The notes beneath the pieces are model-generated. The model was not told the DNA's origin. It was given only the letters and a program-made list of their open reading frames with translations, and ran no database searches. The position numbers and the translations under genes were made by a program. A stretch of DNA of 42,214 nt from Flavobacteriales bacterium UBA7690 (lineage in GTDB: Bacteria; Bacteroidota; Bacteroidia; Flavobacteriales_F; PHOS-HE28), in contig DLGQ01000012.1 of assembly GCA_002482775.1 (NCBI GenBank), positions 27,211 to 69,424 on the forward strand. Direction: 5' to 3'. Within the stretch, counting starts at the first letter, position 1. Every line of letters starts with the position of its first letter. Shown piece after piece: positions 8,703 through 16,048 of the stretch.

Positions 8703-8873
8703 CTAAGAACCTGTTTGCAATAGCCGCATTTGGCTGCGCGCTGGCCTTTGACGACCATACTTCGCTGCGGAAACAGTCACATAGCTTTGGCTATGCTCCT
8801 TTTTCCGCATCTCGTCTGATCGCCAAATTCTCAACGCTCGCTTCAAAAGTGGCTATTGCAAACAGGTTCTAAG
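8703..8873. repeat. 5-bp direct repeats (CTAAG) flanking the palindromic element
   Basis: CTAAG occurs at 8703-8707 and again at 8869-8873, immediately outside the two terminal inverted repeats. This is the arrangement left by transposition with target-site duplication. The right copy contains the stop codon of the neighbouring minus-strand coiled-coil gene. Confidence 0.65.
8708..8868. mobile_element. 161-bp MITE-like palindromic (foldback) element
   Basis: The ends are perfect 18-bp inverted repeats: AACCTGTTTGCAATAGCC at 8708-8725 and its reverse complement at 8851-8868. Symmetry continues inward, imperfectly at first, then GCGGAAA (8767-8773) with TTTCCGC (8802-8808), and CATAGC-TTTG-GCTATG at 8780-8795. 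All arms share nearly the same centre (about 8788), so the whole element can fold into one long hairpin. It has no coding capacity, is flanked by 5-bp direct repeats and fills an intergenic gap. This is the structure of a non-autonomous miniature inverted-repeat element moved in trans. The mobilising transposase is not in the window and I cannot name the family. No second copy was noticed here. Confidence 0.75.
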
Positions 8874-9225
8874 CGCGCAGGCGGCGCAACGGCTGATCGC
8901 CGTTCAAACGCATGTGGAGCGCCGTGTTCTCGCGCTTCAGCCGTTTCGTCTCGGCACGCAGCTGTTTCACTTCCGTGCGAAGTTCCAGCGTGGTGGCTTC
9001 CAGCAGCAGCTCTTGGCGCTCGGTGCGGTCCGCTTTCGCCCATCGTTTGATCGCTGCCACCAGTTCGTCCCGCTCTCCGGTGAGCAATGCGATCTCTTCC
9101 TGTGCCGCACTGAACAAGCGTTCAAGCTCAGCCAACCGTTGGCGTGCGCTGGTCGACTCCATTTCGGGTGCCTGCAGTGAAGGAAGGAAGAGGCGGTCGT
9201 CGTGGAAAGCGGAGCGTTGTGCCAT
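8869..9225 (-). CDS. Coiled-coil protein, 118 residues
   Basis: Predicted 118 residues from the ATG at 9225. Residues about 25-110 form a near-continuous heptad-rich helix (RLAELERLFSAAQEEIALL, ELVAAIKRWAKADRTERQE, TEVKQLRAETKRLKRENTALHMRL). The tail is basic (QPLRRLRA). There is no signal peptide or membrane segment, so it is probably cytoplasmic. The pattern recalls small division-associated coiled coils of the ZapB or FtsB kind or a leucine-zipper dimer, but no family can be assigned. The reading frame continues upstream of the ATG, and an in-frame GTG pair about 13 codons earlier could extend it. The stop codon lies inside the target duplication of the adjacent MITE-like element. The gene diverges from the oxidoreductase gene at 9325. 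Confidence 0.65.
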   Translation of the reverse strand: MAQRSAFHDDRLFLPSLQAPEMESTSARQRLAELERLFSAAQEEIALLTGERDELVAAIKRWAKADRTERQELLLEATTLELRTEVKQLRAETKRLKRENTALHMRLNGDQPLRRLRA

Positions 9226-9311
9226 GGTGGTCGGAATGGAGTCGTTGGTACGCAGGATCACCACCTGGGGTTCGGCGACGGTGTTCAGGGATCCGCACCT
9301 GCAACGAGCGA

Positions 9312-9319
9312 TAGCTTTG
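9312..9319 (+). promoter_or_regulatory. TAGCTTTG -7 element for the flavin oxidoreductase
   Basis: TAGCTTTG is an exact TAnnTTTG match five bases before the ATG at 9325. It decides the start against the longer upstream frame, which would run through the divergent promoter gap. Confidence 0.5.
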
Positions 9320-9324
9320 CGGCC

Positions 9325-10362
9325 ATGCCTGCAACACTCGAACTCGGCCTCGACACCTTCGGTGATGTCACCGTTGATGCCGCCGGAAAACCGCTCCACC
9401 ACGCCGAAGTGCTCCGCAACATCGTGGCCGAGGCCGAACTCGCCGATCAAGTTGGTTTGAACTTCTTCGGTGTGGGTGAACACCACCGCGACGACTTCGC
9501 TGTTTCCGCGCCGGAAGTGGTGCTGGCCGCCATCGCTACGCGGACGAAGAGGATCCATTTGGGCAGCGCCGTCACGGTGCTCAGCTCCGATGATCCCGTG
9601 CGGGTATTCCAACGGTTCTCCACGCTGGATGCGCTTTCCAACGGACGTGCCGAGGTGATCATCGGTCGCGGCTCGTTCACGGAATCATTCCCCTTGTTCG
9701 GGTTGGACCTGAACCAGTACGAGTTGCTCTTCAACGAACGCCTCGAACTATTCGCGGAGGTCCTCAAGGAAGGGTCTATCACGTGGAGCGGCAAGACGCG
9801 CGGAGCCATGAAGGACCAGCGGGTGTACCCGCCAACAGCATCGGGCCATTTGCGCACCTGGATCGGGGTAGGAGGAACGCCGGCCTCGGTAACTCGCGCC
9901 GCGCATTATGGCTTCCCGCTCATGCTCGCCATCATCGGCGGCGATCCGCAAGGCTTCATCCCCTATGCAGAATACTACCGCAATGCGCTGAAGGAATTGG
10001 GCAAGGAGCAGTTGCCCATCGGTGCGCATTCGCCGGGCTACGTGGCCGCCACGGATCAGCAAGCGAAGGAGGAATTGTGGCCGCACTTCGCTGCCATGCA
10101 CAGCCGCATCGGGCGCGAACGCGGTTGGCCTGCGCTCACACCGCAAGCCTTCGAACAAATGGCTGGACCCAATGGCGCGTTGTGCGTGGGGTCGCCGCAG
10201 ACCGTGGCCACCAAGATCGCGAGGACGGCGAAGGCGTTGGGGCTTGCACGCTTCGACATGAAGTACAGCGCCGGAACCTTACCGCATGCGAACATGATGA
10301 AGAGCATCGAACTCTACGGTACGCAAGTGGTTCCGCTGGTGCGCGCCGCGTTGGCCGAGTGA
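9325..10362 (+). CDS. LLM-class flavin-dependent oxidoreductase (luciferase-like monooxygenase)
   Basis: Predicted 345 residues, typical of bacterial luciferase-like TIM-barrel flavoproteins. Recognisable stretches are LELGLDTFGDV at the N-terminus, ADQVGLNFFGVGEHHRDDF (the family's GVGEHH motif), APEVVLAAIATRTKRIHLGSAVTVLSSDDPVR, GRAEVIIGRGSF and the C-terminal IELYGTQVVPLVR. Such enzymes use reduced FMN, usually supplied by a partner reductase, to oxidise small substrates; no reductase gene is adjacent and the substrate is unknown. The start is fixed by a TAGCTTTG element five bases upstream. It lies 53 bases before a secreted-protein gene on the same strand, but a functional link is doubtful. 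Confidence 0.9.
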   Translation: MPATLELGLDTFGDVTVDAAGKPLHHAEVLRNIVAEAELADQVGLNFFGVGEHHRDDFAVSAPEVVLAAIATRTKRIHLGSAVTVLSSDDPVRVFQRFSTLDALSNGRAEVIIGRGSFTESFPLFGLDLNQYELLFNERLELFAEVLKEGSITWSGKTRGAMKDQRVYPPTASGHLRTWIGVGGTPASVTRAAHYGFPLMLAIIGGDPQGFIPYAEYYRNALKELGKEQLPIGAHSPGYVAATDQQAKEELWPHFAAMHSRIGRERGWPALTPQAFEQMAGPNGALCVGSPQTVATKIARTAKALGLARFDMKYSAGTLPHANMMKSIELYGTQVVPLVRAALAE

Positions 10363-10415
10363 ACGCTTCCATCAACCCCTCATCTTAGCCCGCCGTTCTT
10401 CATTCCAGCACCATC

Positions 10416-12095
10416 ATGCGCATCCTTTCGATCATTCTCTTCTTCGCGCTCGCTTACATCTCTTCTGCCCAGACCTACGATTGGGCCATCACCCACACTG
10501 GCGCGGCTTCGCGGGGTATGGCCATGGTGACCGATGAATGGGGCAATGTGTATGTCTGCGGAAACATCAACGGCGTGGCCGACATCGATCCTGGTCCGGA
10601 TACCGTGCTGAATGTCAGCGCAGGTCTGAATGGCGATCACTTCCTGATCAAATATGGACCGGCCGGCAACTACATCTGGCACATCTGCATCGGTGGGTCG
10701 GGCACCGAGATCCCCAAGGGACTTGCGTTGGACCACAGTGGCAACCTGTTGATGGTGGGCCGCTTCGACAGCTACTTCGATTGGGATCCGGGAGCGGGGG
10801 AGACCGCCTTCACCAGCACCGGCAGCACCGATGGTTTCCTTGCGAAGTACGATACCAGCGGAGTGTTCAGGTGGGCCAAACGCATCGGCGGCGTGGGCCA
10901 TGATGAAACCTACGGTGTGACGGTGGACGAACAGGACAACATCTACGTGGCCGGGCAGATGAGCGCTTCGGTGAACTTCGGCACCACGGAAGAACCCGTG
11001 ACACTCGCGCATGAGACCGGCACGTGGGATGCGTTCTGCGCCAGCTACCGTCCCGATGGTGAACTCGCGTGGGTACGCGGCATCCAAGGCACGGGCGGGC
11101 AGCGCGCACAGAGCATCACGTACACGGGCGGGCATGTGTACGTCTACGGCGTTTGCTCCGGCGAAACGCATGCGGACAACGTGGCTTCGGTCTCCGCAGG
11201 CAACAACAACCAAGCGTTCCTCTGCAAGTTGGACACGGTGGGTCAAGTGAAGTGGCTGAAGGCGCACGGTGGCACGGGGAGCGAGATCGGCGAGGCGATC
11301 CGTGCGGACGAGGCGCACCTCTACATCACCGGCTCGTATACCGACGTGACCGATGCTGATCCGGGCGCGGGAGTTATCGAACTGCAACCCTACGGCGTTG
11401 GCGGCAACCTGTACTTCGCGAAGCTCGATACCGCTGGCAACGCACTGTGGGCGCACGGTCTGCAGAACAACAACCACTTCGATGGCGTGTGCGATATCGC
11501 TTGTGATGCACAAGGCCGCGTGTATGTGGCCGGTGCGCATTCCGTGGAACAGGACTTCGATCCAGGGCCCGAGGAAACGATCCTCCCCATGACCATCGCC
11601 AACGACCTCTACCTCGCGATGTACCAACCCGACGGCAGCTTCGGCTGGGCGCGCGGCGTGGCCACACACGGCGTCTTCGATACCTACAACGGCCTGGCCA
11701 CCGACGACCTGGGCAACGTCTTCGTCACCGGCAGCTTCGGCGATACCGCGGTGTTCGACATCAACGTGCCCACCGACACGCTCACCGGTCCGGGCATGGC
11801 CTTTTTGCTGATGCGCTATGGAACGGACATCACTACGGAAGTGCGAACGCCTGTGGATGCGGCCGAGGTCCTCGTTTTCCCGAACCCCACGCGCGACCTG
11901 CTTAGCGTGCAGCTGCCGGGTGGCTGGAAGGCCGATCGTATGCTGCTCACGGATGCTACGGGACGCATCCTGCAACGCTGGAGCGCACCGGTACCCATGG
12001 ACCTTGATCTGCAACGGCTCGCACCGGGCACCTACCGGATCCACCTTTGGTCGGGCGCGGAACGGCTATCGGCCGACTTCGTAGTGGCACATTGA
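10416..12095 (+). CDS. Secreted SBBP-type beta-propeller protein with T9SS type A sorting domain
   Basis: Predicted 559 residues. A signal peptide (MRILSIILFFALAYISSAQ) is followed by repeated propeller blades of about 50-60 residues. These carry the SBBP hallmark: a conserved GNVYVCG, DNIYVAG, GRVYVAG or GNVFVTG strand plus DxDPGP/DWDPGAG loops (ADIDPGPDTV, FDWDPGAGET, TDADPGAGV, DFDPGPEET). Residues about 484-559 are a type A sorting domain (VLVFPNPTRDLLSVQL, LLTDATGRILQRW, LAPGTYRIHLWSG, ADFVVAH). It should be exported by T9SS. Propellers of this kind often mediate binding; no enzyme residues are recognisable. It follows the oxidoreductase gene by 53 bases and precedes another T9SS cargo gene by 35. 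Confidence 0.9.
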   Translation: MRILSIILFFALAYISSAQTYDWAITHTGAASRGMAMVTDEWGNVYVCGNINGVADIDPGPDTVLNVSAGLNGDHFLIKYGPAGNYIWHICIGGSGTEIPKGLALDHSGNLLMVGRFDSYFDWDPGAGETAFTSTGSTDGFLAKYDTSGVFRWAKRIGGVGHDETYGVTVDEQDNIYVAGQMSASVNFGTTEEPVTLAHETGTWDAFCASYRPDGELAWVRGIQGTGGQRAQSITYTGGHVYVYGVCSGETHADNVASVSAGNNNQAFLCKLDTVGQVKWLKAHGGTGSEIGEAIRADEAHLYITGSYTDVTDADPGAGVIELQPYGVGGNLYFAKLDTAGNALWAHGLQNNNHFDGVCDIACDAQGRVYVAGAHSVEQDFDPGPEETILPMTIANDLYLAMYQPDGSFGWARGVATHGVFDTYNGLATDDLGNVFVTGSFGDTAVFDINVPTDTLTGPGMAFLLMRYGTDITTEVRTPVDAAEVLVFPNPTRDLLSVQLPGGWKADRMLLTDATGRILQRWSAPVPMDLDLQRLAPGTYRIHLWSGAERLSADFVVAH

Positions 12096-12117
12096 ACAGT
12101 GTCGTTGCGGCGACCTG

Positions 12118-12125
12118 TAGTTTCG
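12118..12125 (+). promoter_or_regulatory. TAGTTTCG -7 element before the 288-residue cargo gene
   Basis: TAGTTTCG lies five bases before the ATG at 12131, in the 35-base gap after the previous gene. A TTG at 12092-12094 lies 23 bases before it as a possible -33 partner. Confidence 0.45.
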
Positions 12126-12130
12126 CGCTC

Positions 12131-12997
12131 ATGCTGCGATCCATCTCCCTGCTCTTACCGCTCTGTTCTGCGTTACTGTCCACTGCTCAACTCGTGAATC
12201 CTGGGTTCGAGGAATGGAGCGATGCATCAGGTGTCAACGAGCCTGTGGGCTGGACCACATTCAACTCGCTCGGCGACATCTTCGGTGTCACCTTCGCTGA
12301 ACAGGGCCAACCCGGTGCGGTGGGTAACTCGTTCCTGCGCATGACAGCGAATGATCTCGATGAAGGTTCGCCCTTGTCGTCCATCGTAGTGTGTGGCAAT
12401 GCGGATGAAGGCCACGATGGTTTTCCGTGGACCACACGCCCAGGAACGTTCCGGGGGCAACATCGCTTCTATCCACAAGGGGATGATGAGGCGCAGATCA
12501 TCGTGGCGTTCTACCGTTGGGACGTCGCTACGCAAGCTCGTGAAGGACTCGGCGGTGGCTACTTGAGCACGGATGTGAACACGCCGAACTGGACAGCCTT
12601 CAACGTGCCCATCACCTTCTATGCGGAAGGCATTCCGGACACGGTCTCCATTTCCTTCATCAGCGGCGGTGGCGAAACGCCACAAGCAGGAACCATCTTC
12701 GATGTGGACGATATCGGTTTCGATGGCGAGTTCACCGGCATTGCTGAACAGGAGATGGCCAGTGTGTTGCGCGTTTCACCTTCACCGACCGTTGATCGTT
12801 TGTGGTGGTCGCGCGATGGAGTGAGCGATGCATCCACCTGGCAGGTTTGCGATCTGCAAGGCCGCACCGTAGCACAAGGCAATGCCGTCGGCGCGCATGG
12901 TAGCGTTGATGTTTCAACCCTGGCCCAGGGTGGTTATGTGTTGCGGTTGGTGACGTCTAGCGGGGTGCCAACAGCTGCGCGCTTCGTGAAGGACTGA
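12131..12997 (+). CDS. Secreted jelly-roll protein with T9SS type A sorting domain
   Basis: Predicted 288 residues. The ATG at 12131 starts a signal peptide (MLRSISLLLPLCSALLSTAQ) and follows a promoter element by five bases; the longer frame overlaps the previous gene and is rejected. The mature protein begins LVNPGFEEWSDASG and continues with EPVGWTTFNSL, the N-P-x-FE / GW opening of a carbohydrate-binding-module-like jelly roll, which closes with TIFDVDDIGFDGEF near residue 205. Residues about 215-288 form a somewhat diverged sorting domain (VLRVSPSPTVDRLWW, QVCDLQGRTVAQG, LAQGGYVLRLVTSSG). PSPTVD replaces the usual PNP, but the Tyr-Val-Leu-Arg strand is kept. It has the same architecture as the 16049-16831 protein, so the two may be distant paralogues. 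Confidence 0.85.
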   Translation: MLRSISLLLPLCSALLSTAQLVNPGFEEWSDASGVNEPVGWTTFNSLGDIFGVTFAEQGQPGAVGNSFLRMTANDLDEGSPLSSIVVCGNADEGHDGFPWTTRPGTFRGQHRFYPQGDDEAQIIVAFYRWDVATQAREGLGGGYLSTDVNTPNWTAFNVPITFYAEGIPDTVSISFISGGGETPQAGTIFDVDDIGFDGEFTGIAEQEMASVLRVSPSPTVDRLWWSRDGVSDASTWQVCDLQGRTVAQGNAVGAHGSVDVSTLAQGGYVLRLVTSSGVPTAARFVKD

Positions 12998-13025
12998 CGC
13001 CGGTGGTCGATCGTGCAGCGCCACG

Positions 13026-13033
13026 TACTTTCG
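13026..13033 (+). promoter_or_regulatory. TACTTTCG -7 element before hisS
   Basis: TACTTTCG ends six bases before the hisS ATG at 13040. It favours that start over the in-frame ATG at 13013, which lies upstream of the element. Confidence 0.5.
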
Positions 13034-13039
13034 CGGCCC

Positions 13040-14506
13040 ATGGCACAGAAGCCCTCCATCCCCAAAGGCACCCGCGACTTCTCCCCGGTGGAGATGCTGC
13101 GCCGCAAGTACATCTTCAGCACCATCGAGAAGGTGTTCCAGAAGTACGGCTTCCTGCCGCTGGAGACGCCCGCCATGGAGAACCTGGAGACGCTGACGGG
13201 GAAGTATGGGGAGGAAGGGGACCGGTTGATCTTCAAGATCCTGAACAGTGGGGATTGGAAGGCAGGTCTGAACGACGAAGACGTTTCTGAAGAGATACGG
13301 GAACAAATTGAGAGCATCGTTCTCGAAGACCTAAAGGATAGCAAGGAGAAGGTTGTAGAATTCAGTGAAGAGTTAGTTCGGACCGTTCGCGCTGCAACCA
13401 ACAAGTACTATCGAACAAGAGATATTGCGGAGAAGGCGCTCCGCTACGATCTCACGGTTCCCTTCGCCCGTTATGTAGTGCAGCATCAGAACGAGATAGC
13501 CTTTCCCTTCAAGCGCTATCAGATCCAGCCGGTGTGGCGTGCCGATCGTCCGCAGAAGGGGAGGTATCGCGAGTTCTACCAGTGCGATGCGGATGTGATC
13601 GGGAGCAGGAGCCTGATCAGTGAAGTGGAACTGGTGCAACTCTTCGATGATGTCTTCACCGCGCTCGGTCTTCAAGTGGTCGTGAAGATCAATGATCGCA
13701 AGGTGCTCAGCGGGATCGCCGAGGTGAGCGGTCAGCCGGAGAAGGTGGTCGACATCGTTACCGCGATCGACAAGCTGGACAAGATCGGTCGCGAGAAAGT
13801 GGAGGAGGAGATGCGCACGAAAGGCGTGAGTGATGAAGCCATCAAAGGCATCGCACCGCTATTCGAGTTGAAAGGAACGTGGAGCGAACAACGTCCGTTG
13901 TTGGAGAAATGGCTCGCATCATCAGTGACCGCACAACAAGGCTTGAAGGATCTTTCCTTCACCTTCGATGCCGTCGGGTCGATGAAGAGCGCTATCCTCG
14001 AATTCGATCCCACGTTGGCGCGCGGCCTAGATTACTACACCGGTGCCATCTTCGAAGTGAAGGCAGCGGAAGGCACCATGCCCGGCAGCATTTGCGGCGG
14101 TGGACGTTACGACGACCTCACCGGCATCTTCGGCCTCAAGAACATGAGCGGCGTGGGCATCAGCTTCGGCGCGGACAGGATCTACGACGTGCTGCTGGAG
14201 ACGAACAAGTTCCCGGCGGAACTTGGGGGAAGCACCAAGTTGCTCTTCGCGAACTTCGGTGAAGCGGAAGCCATGCATTGCCTGAAACTCCTGCGCCAAG
14301 TGCGCGAAGCGGGTATCGCTGCCGAACTCTATCCCGACCAGGTGAAAATGGCCAAGCAGTTCAAATACGCCGACGACAAGGGCATCGCCTACGTCGCCAT
14401 CATCGGTGAGAACGAGCTGAAGCAAGGCATCGTGACCGTGAAGGATATGAAGACGGGGGAGCAGAAGGCGATCAAACAAGACGAACTCATCCATGAGATC
14501 CAGTAA
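13040..14506 (+). CDS. hisS: Histidine--tRNA ligase with an unusual insertion
   Basis: Predicted 488 residues, class II synthetase charging tRNA-His with histidine and ATP. The N-terminus PSIPKGTRDFSPVEMLRR is the family's opening. Also present are RYDLTVPFARYV, motif 2 (QPVWRADRPQKGRYREFYQCD, about residues 160-185), the HisA-type LARGLDYYTGAIFEV (about 325-340) and motif 3 (ICGGGRYDDL then GVGISFGADRI, about 349-378). A C-terminal anticodon-binding domain runs from about 400. Between FKILNSGDW (about residue 73) and the RYDLTVP box lies an acidic, helical stretch of roughly 50 residues. Its codons (ATA, TTA, CTA, AGA, GTT) look different from the flanks. Bacteroidota enzymes often have some insertion here, but this one looks longer. 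The start is set by TACTTTCG six bases upstream. Confidence 0.95.
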   Translation: MAQKPSIPKGTRDFSPVEMLRRKYIFSTIEKVFQKYGFLPLETPAMENLETLTGKYGEEGDRLIFKILNSGDWKAGLNDEDVSEEIREQIESIVLEDLKDSKEKVVEFSEELVRTVRAATNKYYRTRDIAEKALRYDLTVPFARYVVQHQNEIAFPFKRYQIQPVWRADRPQKGRYREFYQCDADVIGSRSLISEVELVQLFDDVFTALGLQVVVKINDRKVLSGIAEVSGQPEKVVDIVTAIDKLDKIGREKVEEEMRTKGVSDEAIKGIAPLFELKGTWSEQRPLLEKWLASSVTAQQGLKDLSFTFDAVGSMKSAILEFDPTLARGLDYYTGAIFEVKAAEGTMPGSICGGGRYDDLTGIFGLKNMSGVGISFGADRIYDVLLETNKFPAELGGSTKLLFANFGEAEAMHCLKLLRQVREAGIAAELYPDQVKMAKQFKYADDKGIAYVAIIGENELKQGIVTVKDMKTGEQKAIKQDELIHEIQ

Positions 14507-16046
14507 GCGCAGTAAGGCCAGTGGCGAGACTCCCGCCTTCGCGGGAGTGACCGCCACTGGAAGTCATCCCATCGGAACCATCGGCCTCGAACTGAGCGAG
14601 CTCGATTTCATCCTCAACAGTCGCACGCCGATCAGCCTGAGCAAGGAGGCTGTTGCCGCCGTGAAACGCAGCCACGCCTACTTGCAGGATCGCTTGAAGA
14701 GGAGCGATGCACCGATCTACGGCGTCAACACCGGCTTCGGCTCGCTGTACGACAAGTCGATCGCGAAGAAGGACCTGGCCCAACTCCAGAAGAACCTGGT
14801 GATGAGCCATGCCTGCGGCAGCGGTGATCCCGTTCCGGAGGACATCGTGCGCGCCATGTTGGTGCTGAAGGTGCAGAACATGGCCTTCGGGCACAGCGCG
14901 GTGGCACCGGCTACTGTGCAGCGCCTCATCGACATGTACAATGCCGACGTGCTGCCGGTGGTGTACGAACGCGGGTCACTCGGTGCTTCCGGTGATCTGG
15001 CGCCGCTGGCACATTTGTCGTTGCCTTTGATCGGTCTTGGAGAGGTCACTGTTGCGGGCAAGCGGATGCCCAGCGCACAAGCGTTGAAGAAGCTCGGTTG
15101 GAAGCCGCTGGAACTCGGTCCGAAGGAAGGATTGGCGTTGCTCAACGGCACGCAATTCATGAACGCCTACGCCTCGTTGCTCACATTGAAGGCGACACGT
15201 TTGGCGCAGTTGGCGGATGTGATCGCCGCGATCTCACTGGATGCCTACGATGGTCGTATCGAGCCGTTCCATGCGAGCGTGCATGCCGTGCGTCCACATC
15301 CCGGACAAGCCGTGGTGGCGGGCCGCATGCGCGATCTGCTCAAGGGCAGCGAGCTGATCAAGCGGAAGAAGGCGCATGTGCAGGATCCGTATTCGTTCCG
15401 GTGCATCCCGCAGGTACACGGTGCTTCGCGCGACGCGATCGCCTACGTGGAGCGCGTGGTGGAATGCGAACTGGAATCGGTGACGGACAATCCCACGGTG
15501 TTCGATGACGAGGACCTGATCATCAGTGCTGGTAATTTCCACGGACAGCCATTAGCGTTGGCCTTGGATTTCCTGGCCATCGCTGCTGCGGAGATCGGCA
15601 GCATCAGCGAACGCCGCACGTACAAGTTGATCAGTGGCCAACGCGGGCTGCCTGCATTCCTGGTCGCGGAACCCGGCCTCAACAGCGGTTTCATGATCCC
15701 GCAATACACCTCGGCTTCGTTGGTGAGCGCGAACAAGCAGCGCTGCATGCCCAACAGCGTGGATACCATCGACAGCAGCAACGGGCAGGAGGATCATGTG
15801 AGCATGGGTGCTGCCGCCGCCATCAAGACGTGGAGCGTGGTGCAGGATGTGGAGCGCATCCTGGCGATCGAGCTGTTCACCTCGGCCCAAGCGCTGGAGT
15901 TCCGCAGACCGGCGCGCAGTTCAGCGCCTCTGGAGTCTTTCGTCAGCGCCTTCCGCGAGCGGGTGCCCTATGTGAAGACCGATGTGGTGATGCACGAACA
16001 CATGGAGGCCTCGCTCGAATTCGTACGCGAGGTACCGGTGCATTGA
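14493..16046 (+). CDS. hutH: Histidine ammonia-lyase
   Basis: Histidine ammonia-lyase deaminates L-histidine to urocanate, the first step of histidine use. The frame gives 517 residues from the ATG at 14493, which overlaps the hisS end by 14 bases. The MIO prosthetic group would form from A165-S166-G167 in GSLGASGDLAPLAHL. Other family marks are YGVNTGFGSLYD, LLNGTQFMNAYASLL, QDPYSFRCIPQVHGA, SGNFHGQPLALALDFL and NGQEDHVSMGAAAA. These support histidine over phenylalanine or tyrosine as substrate. Residues 1-28 are not family-like and are encoded partly by a REP-like palindrome at 14518-14560, so an in-frame GTG at 14547 or a later non-ATG codon may be the true start. No hutU, hutI or hutG lies nearby. 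The gene ends two bases before the convergent gene's stop. Confidence 0.93.
   Translation: MRSSKRSKASGETPAFAGVTATGSHPIGTIGLELSELDFILNSRTPISLSKEAVAAVKRSHAYLQDRLKRSDAPIYGVNTGFGSLYDKSIAKKDLAQLQKNLVMSHACGSGDPVPEDIVRAMLVLKVQNMAFGHSAVAPATVQRLIDMYNADVLPVVYERGSLGASGDLAPLAHLSLPLIGLGEVTVAGKRMPSAQALKKLGWKPLELGPKEGLALLNGTQFMNAYASLLTLKATRLAQLADVIAAISLDAYDGRIEPFHASVHAVRPHPGQAVVAGRMRDLLKGSELIKRKKAHVQDPYSFRCIPQVHGASRDAIAYVERVVECELESVTDNPTVFDDEDLIISAGNFHGQPLALALDFLAIAAAEIGSISERRTYKLISGQRGLPAFLVAEPGLNSGFMIPQYTSASLVSANKQRCMPNSVDTIDSSNGQEDHVSMGAAAAIKTWSVVQDVERILAIELFTSAQALEFRRPARSSAPLESFVSAFRERVPYVKTDVVMHEHMEASLEFVREVPVH
14518..14560. repeat. REP-like imperfect palindrome between hisS and hutH
   Basis: Outer arms CCAGTGGCG and CGCCACTGG enclose inner arms CTCCCGC and GCGGGAG around a CTTC tetraloop. 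The core closely resembles the REP sequences (CCCGCCTTCGCGGG) known from many Proteobacteria. It starts 12 bases after the hisS stop and lies within the longest hutH frame. Confidence 0.65.
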
Positions 16047-16048
16047 TC

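Noticed and set aside
10380..12044. 554-residue open frame on the minus strand
   Set aside because: It is a shadow of the SBBP propeller gene; the repeats in its translation mirror the propeller repeats of the real gene.
14531..14546. Hairpin as a hisS terminator
   Set aside because: The GC stem has no T-run after it and reading continues into hutH; it fits a REP-like palindrome better.
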